Assembly (NCBI GenBank): GCA_019638185.1
Contig: JAHBUH010000017.1
Location: 35,130-99,129 of the forward strand
DNA: 64,000 bases
Source: Leadbetterella sp.
Lineage (GTDB): Bacteria > Bacteroidota > Bacteroidia > Cytophagales > Spirosomataceae
Direction: 5' to 3'
A model generated the notes under the pieces. The model had not been told where the DNA came from, did not search any database, and saw only the letters and a list, made by a program, of their open reading frames with translations. This document shows positions 9,060-17,588 of this stretch, piece by piece; the stretch's first letter is position 1; each line of letters begins with the position of its first letter. A program made the translations under genes and the position numbers.

Positions 9060-9099
9060 GTGCGGACCGGTTTTGATCCACTAAGTTATACCTTTTTTT
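9040..9099 (-). repeat. 17-bp perfect inverted repeat around the lamin-tail gene start codon
   Basis: Arms at 9040-9056 and 9083-9099 are exact reverse complements, with a 26-nt spacer. Read on the minus strand, the upstream arm lies in the 5' leader; the start codon is at the end of the loop; and the downstream arm is codons 2-7 of the gene. The downstream arm ends in a run of seven T, so the same structure could also act as a terminator for the upstream lysine-rich gene. Confidence 0.8.
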
Positions 9100-9106
9100 T
9101 GAAAAA

Positions 9107-9541
9107 CTACTCTTCAGGAGAGGCTTTCCATACTTCGGCTTTCAGGTTTGTGGCCGGTTCTGCCGGGGTGTCAGCCGGTTTCGGAGCCTTTACGGCACGG
9201 GGCTGGGCTTTTTTGGGGGAGCGGGCGGCCGTTTTTCCCGACTGCGGTTTCGCTTCTTTCGGAGGAGCCGATGCCACTACCGGTTTAGATTCCGGTTTCG
9301 CTTTCTTTTCGGGCTTGGCTTTCTTTTCCGGCTTTTTTTTTGCCTTTTCCTGCTTTTTCTCCGCTTTGGCGGCTTCTTTTTCTTTTTTCTTCGCGTCTTT
9401 CTTTAAGAGCTTCCGAAGGTCATCCGCCAGCGCAGCGATCTTTTTACGGATTGATTTTTTTTCAACCAGGCCGCCAATTTCCGCTACAGCGCCCAGGCCT
9501 TTGCTTATTTCAGCCTTAAGTTGTTTTGTTTTCTCTTTCAT
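9107..9541 (-). CDS. Lysine/alanine/proline-rich basic protein
   Basis: A 144-residue protein with a short predicted helical head (about 1-45) and a tail composed almost wholly of Lys, Ala, Pro and Glu, with KPEKKAK-type repeats (about 45-130). The tail resembles histone H1-like and other disordered nucleic-acid-binding tails, but no named family is recognised, so a nucleoid role is only a guess. ATG 9541 is preferred because an A/T-rich promoter-like stretch lies just upstream; an in-frame GTG at 9640 would add 33 residues. Confidence 0.65.
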   Translation of the reverse strand: MKEKTKQLKAEISKGLGAVAEIGGLVEKKSIRKKIAALADDLRKLLKKDAKKKEKEAAKAEKKQEKAKKKPEKKAKPEKKAKPESKPVVASAPPKEAKPQSGKTAARSPKKAQPRAVKAPKPADTPAEPATNLKAEVWKASPEE

Positions 9542-9700
9542 ACCGGTAGGAATGTTATCCTGCAAAGGATTATTTTTTTTGCGGAATTTCCAAAAAATCC
9601 GTGTTAAGTTTTCAGACACTTCTTTAATGGCGTTTTTCACCGGAACCGGGGTCGCTGTTAATTTTTACCTTCACTGCGCGGTGTCTTGCAGAAGGTTTCC

Positions 9701-9708
9701 TAATTTTG
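9701..9708 (+). promoter_or_regulatory. -7 promoter box for the DUF4271-hemD unit
   Basis: TAATTTTG is an exact TAnnTTTG match, 20 bp upstream of the TTG start at 9728. The -33 box is not convincing. Confidence 0.42.
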
Positions 9709-9727
9709 CGAAAAAATTACGTTTGGG

Positions 9728-10897
9728 TTGAAGCCATCTTTTTTTCTCCTGATATTTAGCCTGATCTGGACCGGGGCGCAGGCCAATGTGCCGGTGCGGT
9801 ATGAAAATTACCGGCCGGTTCAGGACCTCACGCACCAATGGCTGATGTATGATCACGAAGAAAAAGTGTATGTACCTTACCGGTATGATGCCGATAAGGA
9901 ATTCCAGATCTTCACCCTCTCCCTGGACCTGTTACGCTACCCGCATGCCTTCCTGCTGGTCAGAACCCCGCTTAAAGGAGGGAATATCTTCATGGACCGG
10001 GCCCTGGTGCGGGAGTCGAAAAAGCAGGAGTGGCTGGTGTACAGCCTGGACAGCCTGCGGCGGGAACATCGCAAAGACCAGGTGTATTTCAGTTTTTTTG
10101 CGGCTTCGTCTCCTTCAGACGTAATAGCTTATATAGGTTATCCTTCCGGTAATGCGGCGGGCTCATCCGTGCGGGAGGAAAGTTCGGTGCGGGATGTGGT
10201 CCGGCTGACGCCCCGGTCGGTCTCCCGTTTTAACAGCGGTGTGGCCATAGCCTTTCTGCTCAGCCTGGTGGTGATGAGCTTTGTTTCCAGTAACTATTTC
10301 CGGGTTTACGCTAAATATTACTCCCTGCGTGACGTGCTTTCCTCCCGCGTGAAAGAAGATCTTTTCATGATCGGAAAGCCGCTGGACCGCCCCAGCCTGC
10401 TCTTTGTGATCCTGCTGAGCGTGGTGCTGGGCTTCCTGATCCTCATGCTGCAGTTTGGCGGGCTCCCCATCACGGAAGGCAGCTTCTTTTTCCAGTCGGG
10501 AAACACCTTTGCCGTGCATGCCGTAAACTTTCTGAAGCTTTGCCTGCTGGTATTTATCGTGTATGTGGTGAAGTTTTTTTACCTGAATATTATGGGTAAG
10601 CTGTTTAACCTGGGGAAGGTCACCGACCTGCATTATTTCAAGGTGATCCAGTGCAGCCTGTTCTTTTATTCAGGGGTTCTGCTGGTCGTGCTGATCATGT
10701 ACAATACCTATATTTCGTTTCCGGAAGACATTGAAAACTACCTGTTTGTGCTGCTGCTGGTTTTCTATTTATGGAGAGGTCTGCTAATATATTTTACGAT
10801 AAACCGGGAGAGTAATGTGAAGTTTTTGTACTTGTTTTCGTATCTTTGCATCGCAGAAGCACTTCCTATCATTTTAGGTATGAGAATTTTTTTCTAA
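9728..10897 (+). CDS. DUF4271 membrane protein
   Basis: A 389-residue membrane protein. A signal peptide (1 to about 19, ending GAQA) leads a soluble N-terminal part of about 150 residues, then seven or so hydrophobic helices (first at about 172-190; the rest between 225 and 389). The helical half matches DUF4271, a Bacteroidota-restricted family that usually sits next to hemD, as it does here. No function is known. The start is TTG 9728, the only one that gives a complete signal peptide. Confidence 0.85.
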   Translation: MKPSFFLLIFSLIWTGAQANVPVRYENYRPVQDLTHQWLMYDHEEKVYVPYRYDADKEFQIFTLSLDLLRYPHAFLLVRTPLKGGNIFMDRALVRESKKQEWLVYSLDSLRREHRKDQVYFSFFAASSPSDVIAYIGYPSGNAAGSSVREESSVRDVVRLTPRSVSRFNSGVAIAFLLSLVVMSFVSSNYFRVYAKYYSLRDVLSSRVKEDLFMIGKPLDRPSLLFVILLSVVLGFLILMLQFGGLPITEGSFFFQSGNTFAVHAVNFLKLCLLVFIVYVVKFFYLNIMGKLFNLGKVTDLHYFKVIQCSLFFYSGVLLVVLIMYNTYISFPEDIENYLFVLLLVFYLWRGLLIYFTINRESNVKFLYLFSYLCIAEALPIILGMRIFF

Positions 10898-10934
10898 AAG
10901 TGCTAAGAAATTTCAGGTATTTGTTTTGAGCGAG

Positions 10935-11708
10935 ATGACAGAAAATGACGAACGTTTGAGGAAGGTAGAAAGTATCTTAATCACTCTTGATAATCCGGGC
11001 GAAAAATCTCTTACTTATTCTGACCTGATTGACCGCTATAAGATCAAAGTGGACTTCAGGAACTTTATAGACGTCAGGAAAGTAGATCACAGGGAATTCA
11101 GAAAACAGAAAATCGATATTTTAGCGCATACCGCTATCATATTTACCAGCCGGCACGCCATAGATCACTTCTTCAGAATATGCGAAGAGCTGCGGGTGGA
11201 AATTCCGATCGATATGAAGTACCTGTGTATTACGGAGCAAACCGCTAATTACCTCCAGAAATACATCACCATCCGGAAACGGAAGATATTTTCAGGCAAT
11301 AAGACCGCCGCAGACCTGGAGCCGTTTATTCTAAAAAACAAGAACGAGAAATTCCTGTTTCCCTGCTCCAATATCCGGAACAATGCCATCCCTGACCTGA
11401 TGCGTAAGCACGGCATACCGCTTACGGAGGCTATTATCTACGAGACCGTTCCGGCAGACCTTTCGGATCTTACCGAAGTCTTTTACGATATTATCTGTTT
11501 CTTCAGTCCTTCGGGAGTGCACTCACTGATGCATAATTTCCCTCACTGGGAACAGAAAAATACCCGCCTGGCGGCTTTCGGCCCTACCACGGCCAAGGCC
11601 ATCCGTGACCTCGGGCTCATCCTGGATATTGAAGCCCCCCTGCCCAATGCACCGTCTATGGTGGGGGCCTTGGAGCTTTACATTAAAAAAGCCAATAACA
11701 TCGCGTAA
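10935..11708 (+). CDS. hemD: Uroporphyrinogen-III synthase
   Basis: HemD closes hydroxymethylbilane to uroporphyrinogen III, a step shared by haem and sirohaem synthesis. The 257-residue protein shows the two-lobe fold: VESILIT at the N-terminus, a FTSRHAIDHFF motif (about 75), a Y-T-P region (IIYETVP), FFSPSGV and FGPTTAKAI. HemD sequences are poorly conserved, and this is the Bacteroidota type. ATG 10935 is chosen; TTG 10926 would add three residues. It follows DUF4271 by 37 bp and precedes the porP/sprF-gld cluster, a recurrent order in this phylum. Confidence 0.88.
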   Translation: MTENDERLRKVESILITLDNPGEKSLTYSDLIDRYKIKVDFRNFIDVRKVDHREFRKQKIDILAHTAIIFTSRHAIDHFFRICEELRVEIPIDMKYLCITEQTANYLQKYITIRKRKIFSGNKTAADLEPFILKNKNEKFLFPCSNIRNNAIPDLMRKHGIPLTEAIIYETVPADLSDLTEVFYDIICFFSPSGVHSLMHNFPHWEQKNTRLAAFGPTTAKAIRDLGLILDIEAPLPNAPSMVGALELYIKKANNIA

Positions 11709-11713
11709 ATTTT

Positions 11714-11750
11714 CAATAAGACTCATAATATTGTGGGTCTTATTGTGTTT
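11714..11750 (+). terminator. Terminator after hemD
   Basis: Arms CAATAAGAC (11714-11722) and GTCTTATTG (11737-11745), extended inward by G-T pairs, are followed by a T-rich stretch. It separates hemD from porP/sprF. Confidence 0.7.
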
Positions 11751-11778
11751 ATTTGTATATAGCTTTAAAATCTACCGT

Positions 11779-12729
11779 ATGGCCAGAAAGTATTTACTTG
11801 CTTTACTTTTTTCCTTTTCCGGGTTAATAAGCTTTGGCCAGAACTTACCGCAGTTCACGCATTACGTCTTTAACCAGTTTTACCTTAATCCCGGTGCCGC
11901 GGGCCAGTTTAACCGCGTGCAGATCCAGTCTACCGTGAGGTCACAGTACCTGGGTTATACGGCCACCGAATTCAGCGGCGGAGGTAACCTTTCCACGGCC
12001 TTTGCCCTGGATATGCCCATAGCCAAACTGAAGGGCGGGGCAGGGATGTATTTCGCCAACCAGAATATCGGTAAGGCCCAGAGCATGACCGAAATGGTGC
12101 TTAGTTACTCCTATCATAAACGCCTGGGCAGTAACGTGGTGGGCTTTGGTGTGGGGGCCGGCTTTAATAACCTGACCCTCCGGGGAGATGAGTTCATTCC
12201 GCGTGACCCGGATGACCCCCAGGTTCCCTCCAGCCGCATCACCAGCATGGTTCCGCGCCTGAACGCCGGGATCTACCTGGTGAATCCCAGCTACCAGGTG
12301 GGGCTGTCTGCTAAAAACCTGCTGGAACCGGCCTACAGCGTAGGTACGGGCAGCGCCGCTTTTAAAGAGAAAAGAGAATATTTCCTGACCGGGAAATACG
12401 ATTTCGCGGTTTCCTACACGCTGGATGTAAGCCCCATGCTGATGGTCCGGTATGACCTGGTCAGCTCTTCGGTAGAGGCCGGTGTTATGGTGACCTATAA
12501 CCAGAAACTCTGGATAGGCGGAAACTACCGGAACCAGGATGCCGGATCCGTACTGCTGGGCACTAACCTCCTGGATAATAAGCTTAAGCTGGGCTATGCC
12601 CTGGACATCGTTACCACGGGGGCAGATGCCAAGGCAGGTACCTCCCATGAAGTATTTCTGCGGTATGTCCTCACCCCGGTAAAAATGGGCAGAAAGTCGG
12701 TAGTGAAAACTCCGCGCTACAGTTTGTAA
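11779..12729 (+). CDS. PorP/SprF-family type IX secretion outer-membrane protein
   Basis: A 316-residue outer-membrane beta-barrel of the PorP/SprF family. It has a signal peptide (1 to about 20, ending SFGQ), then the signature NLPQFTHYVFNQFYLNPGAAG, amphipathic strands throughout, and a final segment HEVFLRYVL. SprF and PorP work with the gliding/type IX machinery, and SprF helps SprB to the surface. The open frame extends upstream to 11605, but ATG 11779 gives the signal peptide. It lies 200 bp before gldK. Several paralogues are normal in Bacteroidota, so the exact orthologue cannot be named. Confidence 0.92.
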   Translation: MARKYLLALLFSFSGLISFGQNLPQFTHYVFNQFYLNPGAAGQFNRVQIQSTVRSQYLGYTATEFSGGGNLSTAFALDMPIAKLKGGAGMYFANQNIGKAQSMTEMVLSYSYHKRLGSNVVGFGVGAGFNNLTLRGDEFIPRDPDDPQVPSSRITSMVPRLNAGIYLVNPSYQVGLSAKNLLEPAYSVGTGSAAFKEKREYFLTGKYDFAVSYTLDVSPMLMVRYDLVSSSVEAGVMVTYNQKLWIGGNYRNQDAGSVLLGTNLLDNKLKLGYALDIVTTGADAKAGTSHEVFLRYVLTPVKMGRKSVVKTPRYSL

Positions 12730-12929
12730 TAAAAAGATACGACCTAATTTATGAAACTCGGATAGTTTTTCGGATTTTTGCGAAACCTAAAAAAACAGAA
12801 TTGGCATGGTTTATGAACTGGTAGTAGAAAAGCATTCGTTTTTTATTATGGCCATTGACAATATAATATTAGGAATTAACGTTCTGACAAAGTAAAAAAT
12901 AGAAGATTAAAAATTCTTGCTTTCAAAAA

Positions 12930-14015
12930 ATGAATAAACGCATTTCAAAAAAGATCTTAACTGTTGCAGTTATTTTATCCTCCGCGTTCTTATTTCAAAG
13001 TTGTGGCAAAACCGGGATTAAGATTTTCGGCAAGGGAGACAAAAAAGGGGGTGGGAGTGTTGAAGATCCGCTTGCAGGAATTAAAGACGGCCAGCTGGTA
13101 GCTAAAGCCCGTAAGGGGAATAAGCAGGTGGCGCCGGAGGGAATGGTGCTGATTCCTTCAGGGTCTTTTATGATGGGTCAGGCCGATGAAGACGTGATGT
13201 CTACCCGGGTAGCCCTCAATAAACGGGTATCCATTCCGGCCTTCTACATGGATGACACCGAAATCTCTAACCAGGAATACCGGATGTTTGTTAACTCTAT
13301 TATGGCAGATTCCCTGGAAGTGCTGGGTGAAGAGTTTATCATGACCCGGCTTTACCCGGATACCACCGTATGGAAAAAAGACTTTACCTACCATAATGGT
13401 GACCAGCTGACAGAAAATTATTACGGTAACCCGGCTTTTGATAACTACCCCGTGGTGGGTGTAAGCTGGGATGCTGCCCAGTACTTCTGCCGGTGGCGGT
13501 CAGATCTTTACAATAACTACCGGGCGGAAAATAACGAGTTCCGTTCTCCCCGCTTCCGTCTGCCTTCCGAGGCCGAATGGGAATGGGCAGCCCGGGGCGG
13601 CAGCGAAGGCGCCAAATACCCGTGGGGTAACCCTTACGTAGCGAACGCCAAAGGCTGCTACCTGGCTAACTTCAAGCCTAACCGGGGTAACTACCAGAAA
13701 GACGGCTTCCAGTACACGGCACCGGTGAATATGTATGAAAAAAATGCTTTCGGTTTATATAACATGGCCGGGAACGTGGCAGAATGGACACAGGATGCCT
13801 ACTCCGAATCGTACATGCCCATCACCTGGGACTTAAATCCTAACTACGACAACGCCGATGAGCCCCGGAAAGTGATCAAAGGCGGATCATGGAAAGATGT
13901 GGCCCATTACCTGGAATCAGGAACCACCACGTACGAATACAGGACAGCCACCAAATCTTATATCGGGTTCCGCTGTGTGATGGACCGGATGGGATCTGTA
14001 CCGGGCAGAGAATAA
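12930..14015 (+). CDS. gldK: Gliding motility lipoprotein GldK (PorK)
   Basis: GldK/PorK forms, with GldN, the periplasmic ring of the type IX secretion machine on the inside of the outer membrane. The 361-residue protein has a lipoprotein signal (FLFQSCGK, Cys about 25) and a formylglycine-generating-enzyme (SUMF1) fold from about residue 70: PEGMVLIPSGSFMMG, FYMDDTEISNQEYR, RLPSEAEWEWAARGG, YPWG, NMAGNVAEW and GFRC. It begins a run of four gld genes with gaps of 30-90 bp, in the canonical order. Confidence 0.96.
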   Translation: MNKRISKKILTVAVILSSAFLFQSCGKTGIKIFGKGDKKGGGSVEDPLAGIKDGQLVAKARKGNKQVAPEGMVLIPSGSFMMGQADEDVMSTRVALNKRVSIPAFYMDDTEISNQEYRMFVNSIMADSLEVLGEEFIMTRLYPDTTVWKKDFTYHNGDQLTENYYGNPAFDNYPVVGVSWDAAQYFCRWRSDLYNNYRAENNEFRSPRFRLPSEAEWEWAARGGSEGAKYPWGNPYVANAKGCYLANFKPNRGNYQKDGFQYTAPVNMYEKNAFGLYNMAGNVAEWTQDAYSESYMPITWDLNPNYDNADEPRKVIKGGSWKDVAHYLESGTTTYEYRTATKSYIGFRCVMDRMGSVPGRE

Positions 14016-14051
14016 TTACAAAACACGTTTATTAAAAAATCATTATAAAAT

Positions 14052-14870
14052 ATGGCAGCAAATAATGGTCCCAGCGTTTTTTGGGACAGATTCATTCCTT
14101 TTGTTTACAGTGCCGGTGCGGCAGTGGTAATTGTAGGGGCTATGGGAAAGATCATGCACTACGACTGGGCTTCCTGGATGCTTCCGGTAGGTCTTAGCGT
14201 GGAGGCCGTTATCTTCCTGATCTATGCCGCCCAGTCATTGCTCCGGCCCGTAACCGAATACCAATGGGAAAAAGTATATCCCGAGCTGGCAGAAAACTAT
14301 AAAGGAGAAGTACGGTCGTATGCCGCTCAGCCGCAATCTGCCGGCCTGGGACTGACCGCCAAAATGGACGATATGCTGGCCAATGCCAACATTACCCCCG
14401 ATATTTTCGATAACCTGAAGGCCAGCTTTAAAAACCTGAGCGCATCCGTGTCCAGCCTGGGCGAGATCAGCAGCTCCGGGGTGGCTACCAGCGAATTTAA
14501 CGGGAAGATCCGGGAAGCCTCCGCTAAAATCGGCGATATGAACGCTTCCCTGGGCAATGTGGTGAACTCTATGGTAAGCCTGGGTGACGCCACCCGTGAC
14601 GCACAGGAATACCGCTCACAGTTCCATAAGATCTCCCAGAATATGAGTGCATTAAACGCAGTGTATGAAATAGAGCTCCAGGATACAAACCGTCACCTGA
14701 AAGCCATGAACTCTTTCTACGGTAACTTCTCGAACGTCCTGAGTGATATGTCAGATGTTTCCAGAGACAGCCAGCAGTTCAAGACTGAGCTGAATAAACT
14801 GACCACTAACCTGGCCTCGCTGAATAACGTGTACGGCAGTATGCTTTCAGCCATGAAAGGAACCGTTTAA
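14052..14870 (+). CDS. gldL: Gliding motility protein GldL (PorL)
   Basis: GldL is the inner-membrane stator-like part of the proton-powered motor for type IX secretion and gliding. The 272-residue protein has two N-terminal helices (about 15-32 and 40-58), with a conserved glutamate in the second (SVEAVIFLIYA), and a long cytoplasmic coiled-coil-rich tail (about 95-272) with repeated SLG/NMSAL/LASLN heptads. It follows gldK by 36 bp. Confidence 0.96.
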   Translation: MAANNGPSVFWDRFIPFVYSAGAAVVIVGAMGKIMHYDWASWMLPVGLSVEAVIFLIYAAQSLLRPVTEYQWEKVYPELAENYKGEVRSYAAQPQSAGLGLTAKMDDMLANANITPDIFDNLKASFKNLSASVSSLGEISSSGVATSEFNGKIREASAKIGDMNASLGNVVNSMVSLGDATRDAQEYRSQFHKISQNMSALNAVYEIELQDTNRHLKAMNSFYGNFSNVLSDMSDVSRDSQQFKTELNKLTTNLASLNNVYGSMLSAMKGTV

Positions 14871-14900
14871 TATTTCTTACCACCCCAAAAGAACTAAAAT

Positions 14901-16499
14901 ATGGCAGGAGTTAAGGAAAGTCCACGGCAGAAGATGATCAACATGATGTATCTTGTGTTGACGGCTATGCTTGCCTTACAGATCAGTAATGCTATTCTGG
15001 AGAAATTTTTACTTTTGGATAATTCCTTAGATCAGGCGAATAAAGCGGCTGATACAAGTAACAAAAGAACTTTGGATGCAATGAACGAAGCCGTGGATAA
15101 ATCCGGGAATAAGCCGGAATACCGGGCTTTGTATAACAATGCTGTAGAGGTAAGAAAGAAGACCAGTGAGATCATCACCTATATAGAAGGTTTAAAAGAA
15201 ACCATCCGGAACGAAGCCGGCGGCGGAATTGATCCCGAAACGAACCAGATCAAAAACCTGGCGGAAGAAGAAAAAGTGGCTAATATCTTTGTGAAAAACA
15301 AGAAAGGGTATGAGCTGAAGCAAAAGCTGGATGAGTACGTGGCCTATATTCAGAAACACGCACCCGGCCTTAAGTTCCATCCCCTGGCCCTGGATGCCAA
15401 AGATGACCCGGCCATGGCTAACGCGGATCCCATGACCAAAAGGAAGGATTTTGCCGAGCTGCTCTTTGCACAGACACCCGTTCCGGCGGCCCTGGCGGGC
15501 CTCAGCCAGAAGGAGTCAGTGATCCGGAGATACGAAGCCGAAGTGCTGGATCACCTGGCACAGCAGGTGGGCGCCAAAGAAATTAAATTTGATAAGCTGT
15601 TTGCCGTAGTGATCCCGGATTCCCGGACCGTAGTGGCCGGGCAGACCTACCGGGCGGAAATCGCGATCGGAGCCTATTCCAGCTCTATCTCGCCCAGCAT
15701 CAGCATTAACGGTGCAGCCGTACCGGTGAAAGACGGTAAGGGTCTTTATGAGCTGAGAGCCAGTGGTGGAAACTTTGATAATAACGGTCAGCTGAAGCGT
15801 ACTTATACCGCTACGCTCTCTTACCCGAAGCCTGACGGTACCCGCGAAGTAGTGACCAAAGACGAAGAATATACGGTACTGAGACCATCCGTGCAGATCG
15901 CCACTTCTTCCATGCCTGCCTTGTACTTTAAATGTGCTAACCGCCTGCAGACCACCAGCCCGGGGCTGGGGGCACAGTATAGCCCTACTTTCTCCGGCTC
16001 AGGTGCGGAGTTTATCCCGGGTGGAAGCGGTAAAGTGACTGTAGTGCCGAATTCCAATAAGGTGAGCCTGGAAGTGAAAAACGACGGGATTCTGCTTCAG
16101 ACCTTCCCGTTCAATGTACGCCTGGTGCCTAAGCCTACCATTAAGGTGATGGTAAACGGTTCTGCAGCTTCCGTGGATAACCTCAGGAAGGGTTTCCCGG
16201 CCTCGCAGGTGAGAAACCTGACCATTGTGGCAGAGGCTGATCAGAGCTTTAAAGATACTAACCCGGAAGATGCGGCTTACCGCGTAAATGGTTTTACAGT
16301 AGTGCTGGCGGGAGGATCCCGCTCAAAAGGCAAGATGGATAGCCAGGGAAATTCTGTTAATGTGTCCGGACTGGCGGGTGAGGCTTCATCCGGAGACCGT
16401 TACGTGATCACCATAAATTCAGTGCAAAGAAAAAATTTCCAGGGTAACGTGGAAAATGTGAACATAGGTGACGGCGTTTTTACCATACCGCTTAATTAA
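14901..16499 (+). CDS. gldM: Gliding motility protein GldM (PorM)
   Basis: GldM pairs with GldL in the motor and spans the periplasm to reach the GldK/GldN ring. The 532-residue protein begins with a conserved motif (ESPRQKMINMMYLVLTAMLAL), a single helix at about 12-30, a helical D1 region to about 220, and then three beta domains to the end. GldM is usually a little over 500 residues, so this is full length. The 30-bp gap from gldL supports one transcript. Confidence 0.96.
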   Translation: MAGVKESPRQKMINMMYLVLTAMLALQISNAILEKFLLLDNSLDQANKAADTSNKRTLDAMNEAVDKSGNKPEYRALYNNAVEVRKKTSEIITYIEGLKETIRNEAGGGIDPETNQIKNLAEEEKVANIFVKNKKGYELKQKLDEYVAYIQKHAPGLKFHPLALDAKDDPAMANADPMTKRKDFAELLFAQTPVPAALAGLSQKESVIRRYEAEVLDHLAQQVGAKEIKFDKLFAVVIPDSRTVVAGQTYRAEIAIGAYSSSISPSISINGAAVPVKDGKGLYELRASGGNFDNNGQLKRTYTATLSYPKPDGTREVVTKDEEYTVLRPSVQIATSSMPALYFKCANRLQTTSPGLGAQYSPTFSGSGAEFIPGGSGKVTVVPNSNKVSLEVKNDGILLQTFPFNVRLVPKPTIKVMVNGSAASVDNLRKGFPASQVRNLTIVAEADQSFKDTNPEDAAYRVNGFTVVLAGGSRSKGKMDSQGNSVNVSGLAGEASSGDRYVITINSVQRKNFQGNVENVNIGDGVFTIPLN

Positions 16500-16541
16500 T
16501 ACAAGAGTCATAAGCAATTAGACAAGGAGTAAAAAGCGAAT

Positions 16542-16576
16542 GGCGGTTCGCCGCACGGCTAAAGGCTGACCGCTGA
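16542..16576 (+). repeat. Hairpin and three degenerate heptamer repeats in the gldM-gldN gap
   Basis: A small hairpin (GGCG-gtt-CGCC, 16542-16552) is followed by three consecutive heptamers of the form NGGCTGA with one change each (16556-16562, 16563-16569, 16570-16576). The gap is 89 bp, the longest in the gldKLMN run. Confidence 0.5.
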
Positions 16577-16588
16577 AACTTAATAAAT

Positions 16589-17488
16589 ATGAAAAGAATA
16601 GCGATTTATCTGGTATGTGCTTTCATGGGTCTGCAGACAGACCTTCTGGCACAGGAGCGCTCTGACAACGGGGTAAACCCTCTTTCTTTACGACCGATCA
16701 ATACGCTTAACCAGGCGAAAAAATATACGCTGTGGAGAAGGATAGATCTGAAAGAAAAAGCAAACCTGCCCTTCTTCTCCAAAGGAAGTGAGATCACCAA
16801 ACACATCATTGACGGTGTACGTGCCGGTGTGCTGGAACCTTTTAGCAATGATTCACTGAGCACCAAGATCACCCTGGAGGAGTTTACCAGGCGCCTTCAC
16901 CGCGATTTTGAAGGCGGTGGACTATCGCAGGATGAAATTGATGCCGGTTTTGGTAGCGCAGCTAAAGAAGATGATGGCTGGGGCGATGGCGGAAGCACGG
17001 ATACCACCGCTAAAAAAATATCCAGCTCACAGGATGGCTGGGGCGATTCCCAGGTGACCAGCCTGGCCACCGGCTACGAGCTGCTGCCCAGCGAACTGTA
17101 CGTACTGGAAATAAAAGAAGACTGGATTTTTGACTCTCAGCGTTCACGGGCTTATTTTGACGTGCTGGTGGTGACCATCAAGATCCCAGCCGAGCTTTCG
17201 CCGGAGGGAATTGAAAAAGATTTGGCCTCCTTTAAATACAAAGAGCTGGAGTCTTATTTCCGCCTGAACCCGAACTGCCTGTGGTTTAACGAAGAAAACA
17301 CCGCAAAACACATGAATTATGCGGATGCCATAGAGCAGCGGTTCTTCAGCGGGCGGATCGTACGGACGTCTGATCCGCGTAACCGTTACCTGGACCAGAT
17401 TTACAAAAATCCGCGTGAGGCCCTGTTAAAGTCGCAGGAGTGGGAATACAGGATTATGGAAGAGGAGAGTAACCTGTGGGAATATTAA
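16589..17488 (+). CDS. gldN: Gliding motility protein GldN (PorN)
   Basis: GldN binds GldK to build the periplasmic ring of the type IX system. The 299-residue protein has a signal peptide (1 to about 22, ending LLAQ), the family core with YTLWRRIDLKEK-N-PF (about 46-63) and the C-terminal DWIFD--RS---VRI-GI-type region (here DWIFDSQRSRAYFDVLVV), ending in EWEYRIMEEESNLWEY. It carries a low-complexity insert at about 123-155 with two copies of DGWGD (129-133 and 149-153). It ends the gld cluster. Confidence 0.95.
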   Translation: MKRIAIYLVCAFMGLQTDLLAQERSDNGVNPLSLRPINTLNQAKKYTLWRRIDLKEKANLPFFSKGSEITKHIIDGVRAGVLEPFSNDSLSTKITLEEFTRRLHRDFEGGGLSQDEIDAGFGSAAKEDDGWGDGGSTDTTAKKISSSQDGWGDSQVTSLATGYELLPSELYVLEIKEDWIFDSQRSRAYFDVLVVTIKIPAELSPEGIEKDLASFKYKELESYFRLNPNCLWFNEENTAKHMNYADAIEQRFFSGRIVRTSDPRNRYLDQIYKNPREALLKSQEWEYRIMEEESNLWEY

Positions 17489-17509
17489 TTTCTGACATCA
17501 AATATTGAC

Positions 17510-17543
17510 AGAGCCGGCTGAATTGGTCGGCTCTTTTGTTTTT
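17510..17543 (+). terminator. Terminator after gldN
   Basis: Arms AGAGCCG (17510-17516) and CGGCTCT (17528-17534) are followed by TTTGTTTTT. It closes the gld unit and overlaps the promoter region of gatB. Confidence 0.85.
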
Positions 17544-17569
17544 AATAGCGGCGAAAGGCCGTATTTTTG
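17539..17569 (+). promoter_or_regulatory. Predicted promoter of gatB
   Basis: A -7 box TATTTTTG (17562-17569, exact TAnnTTTG) lies 19 bp after TTTT (17539-17542), a 3 of 4 match to the -33 TTTG. The gatB start is 19 bp further on. Confidence 0.5.
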
Positions 17570-17588
17570 TAGAATAAAATGAGGTTTA

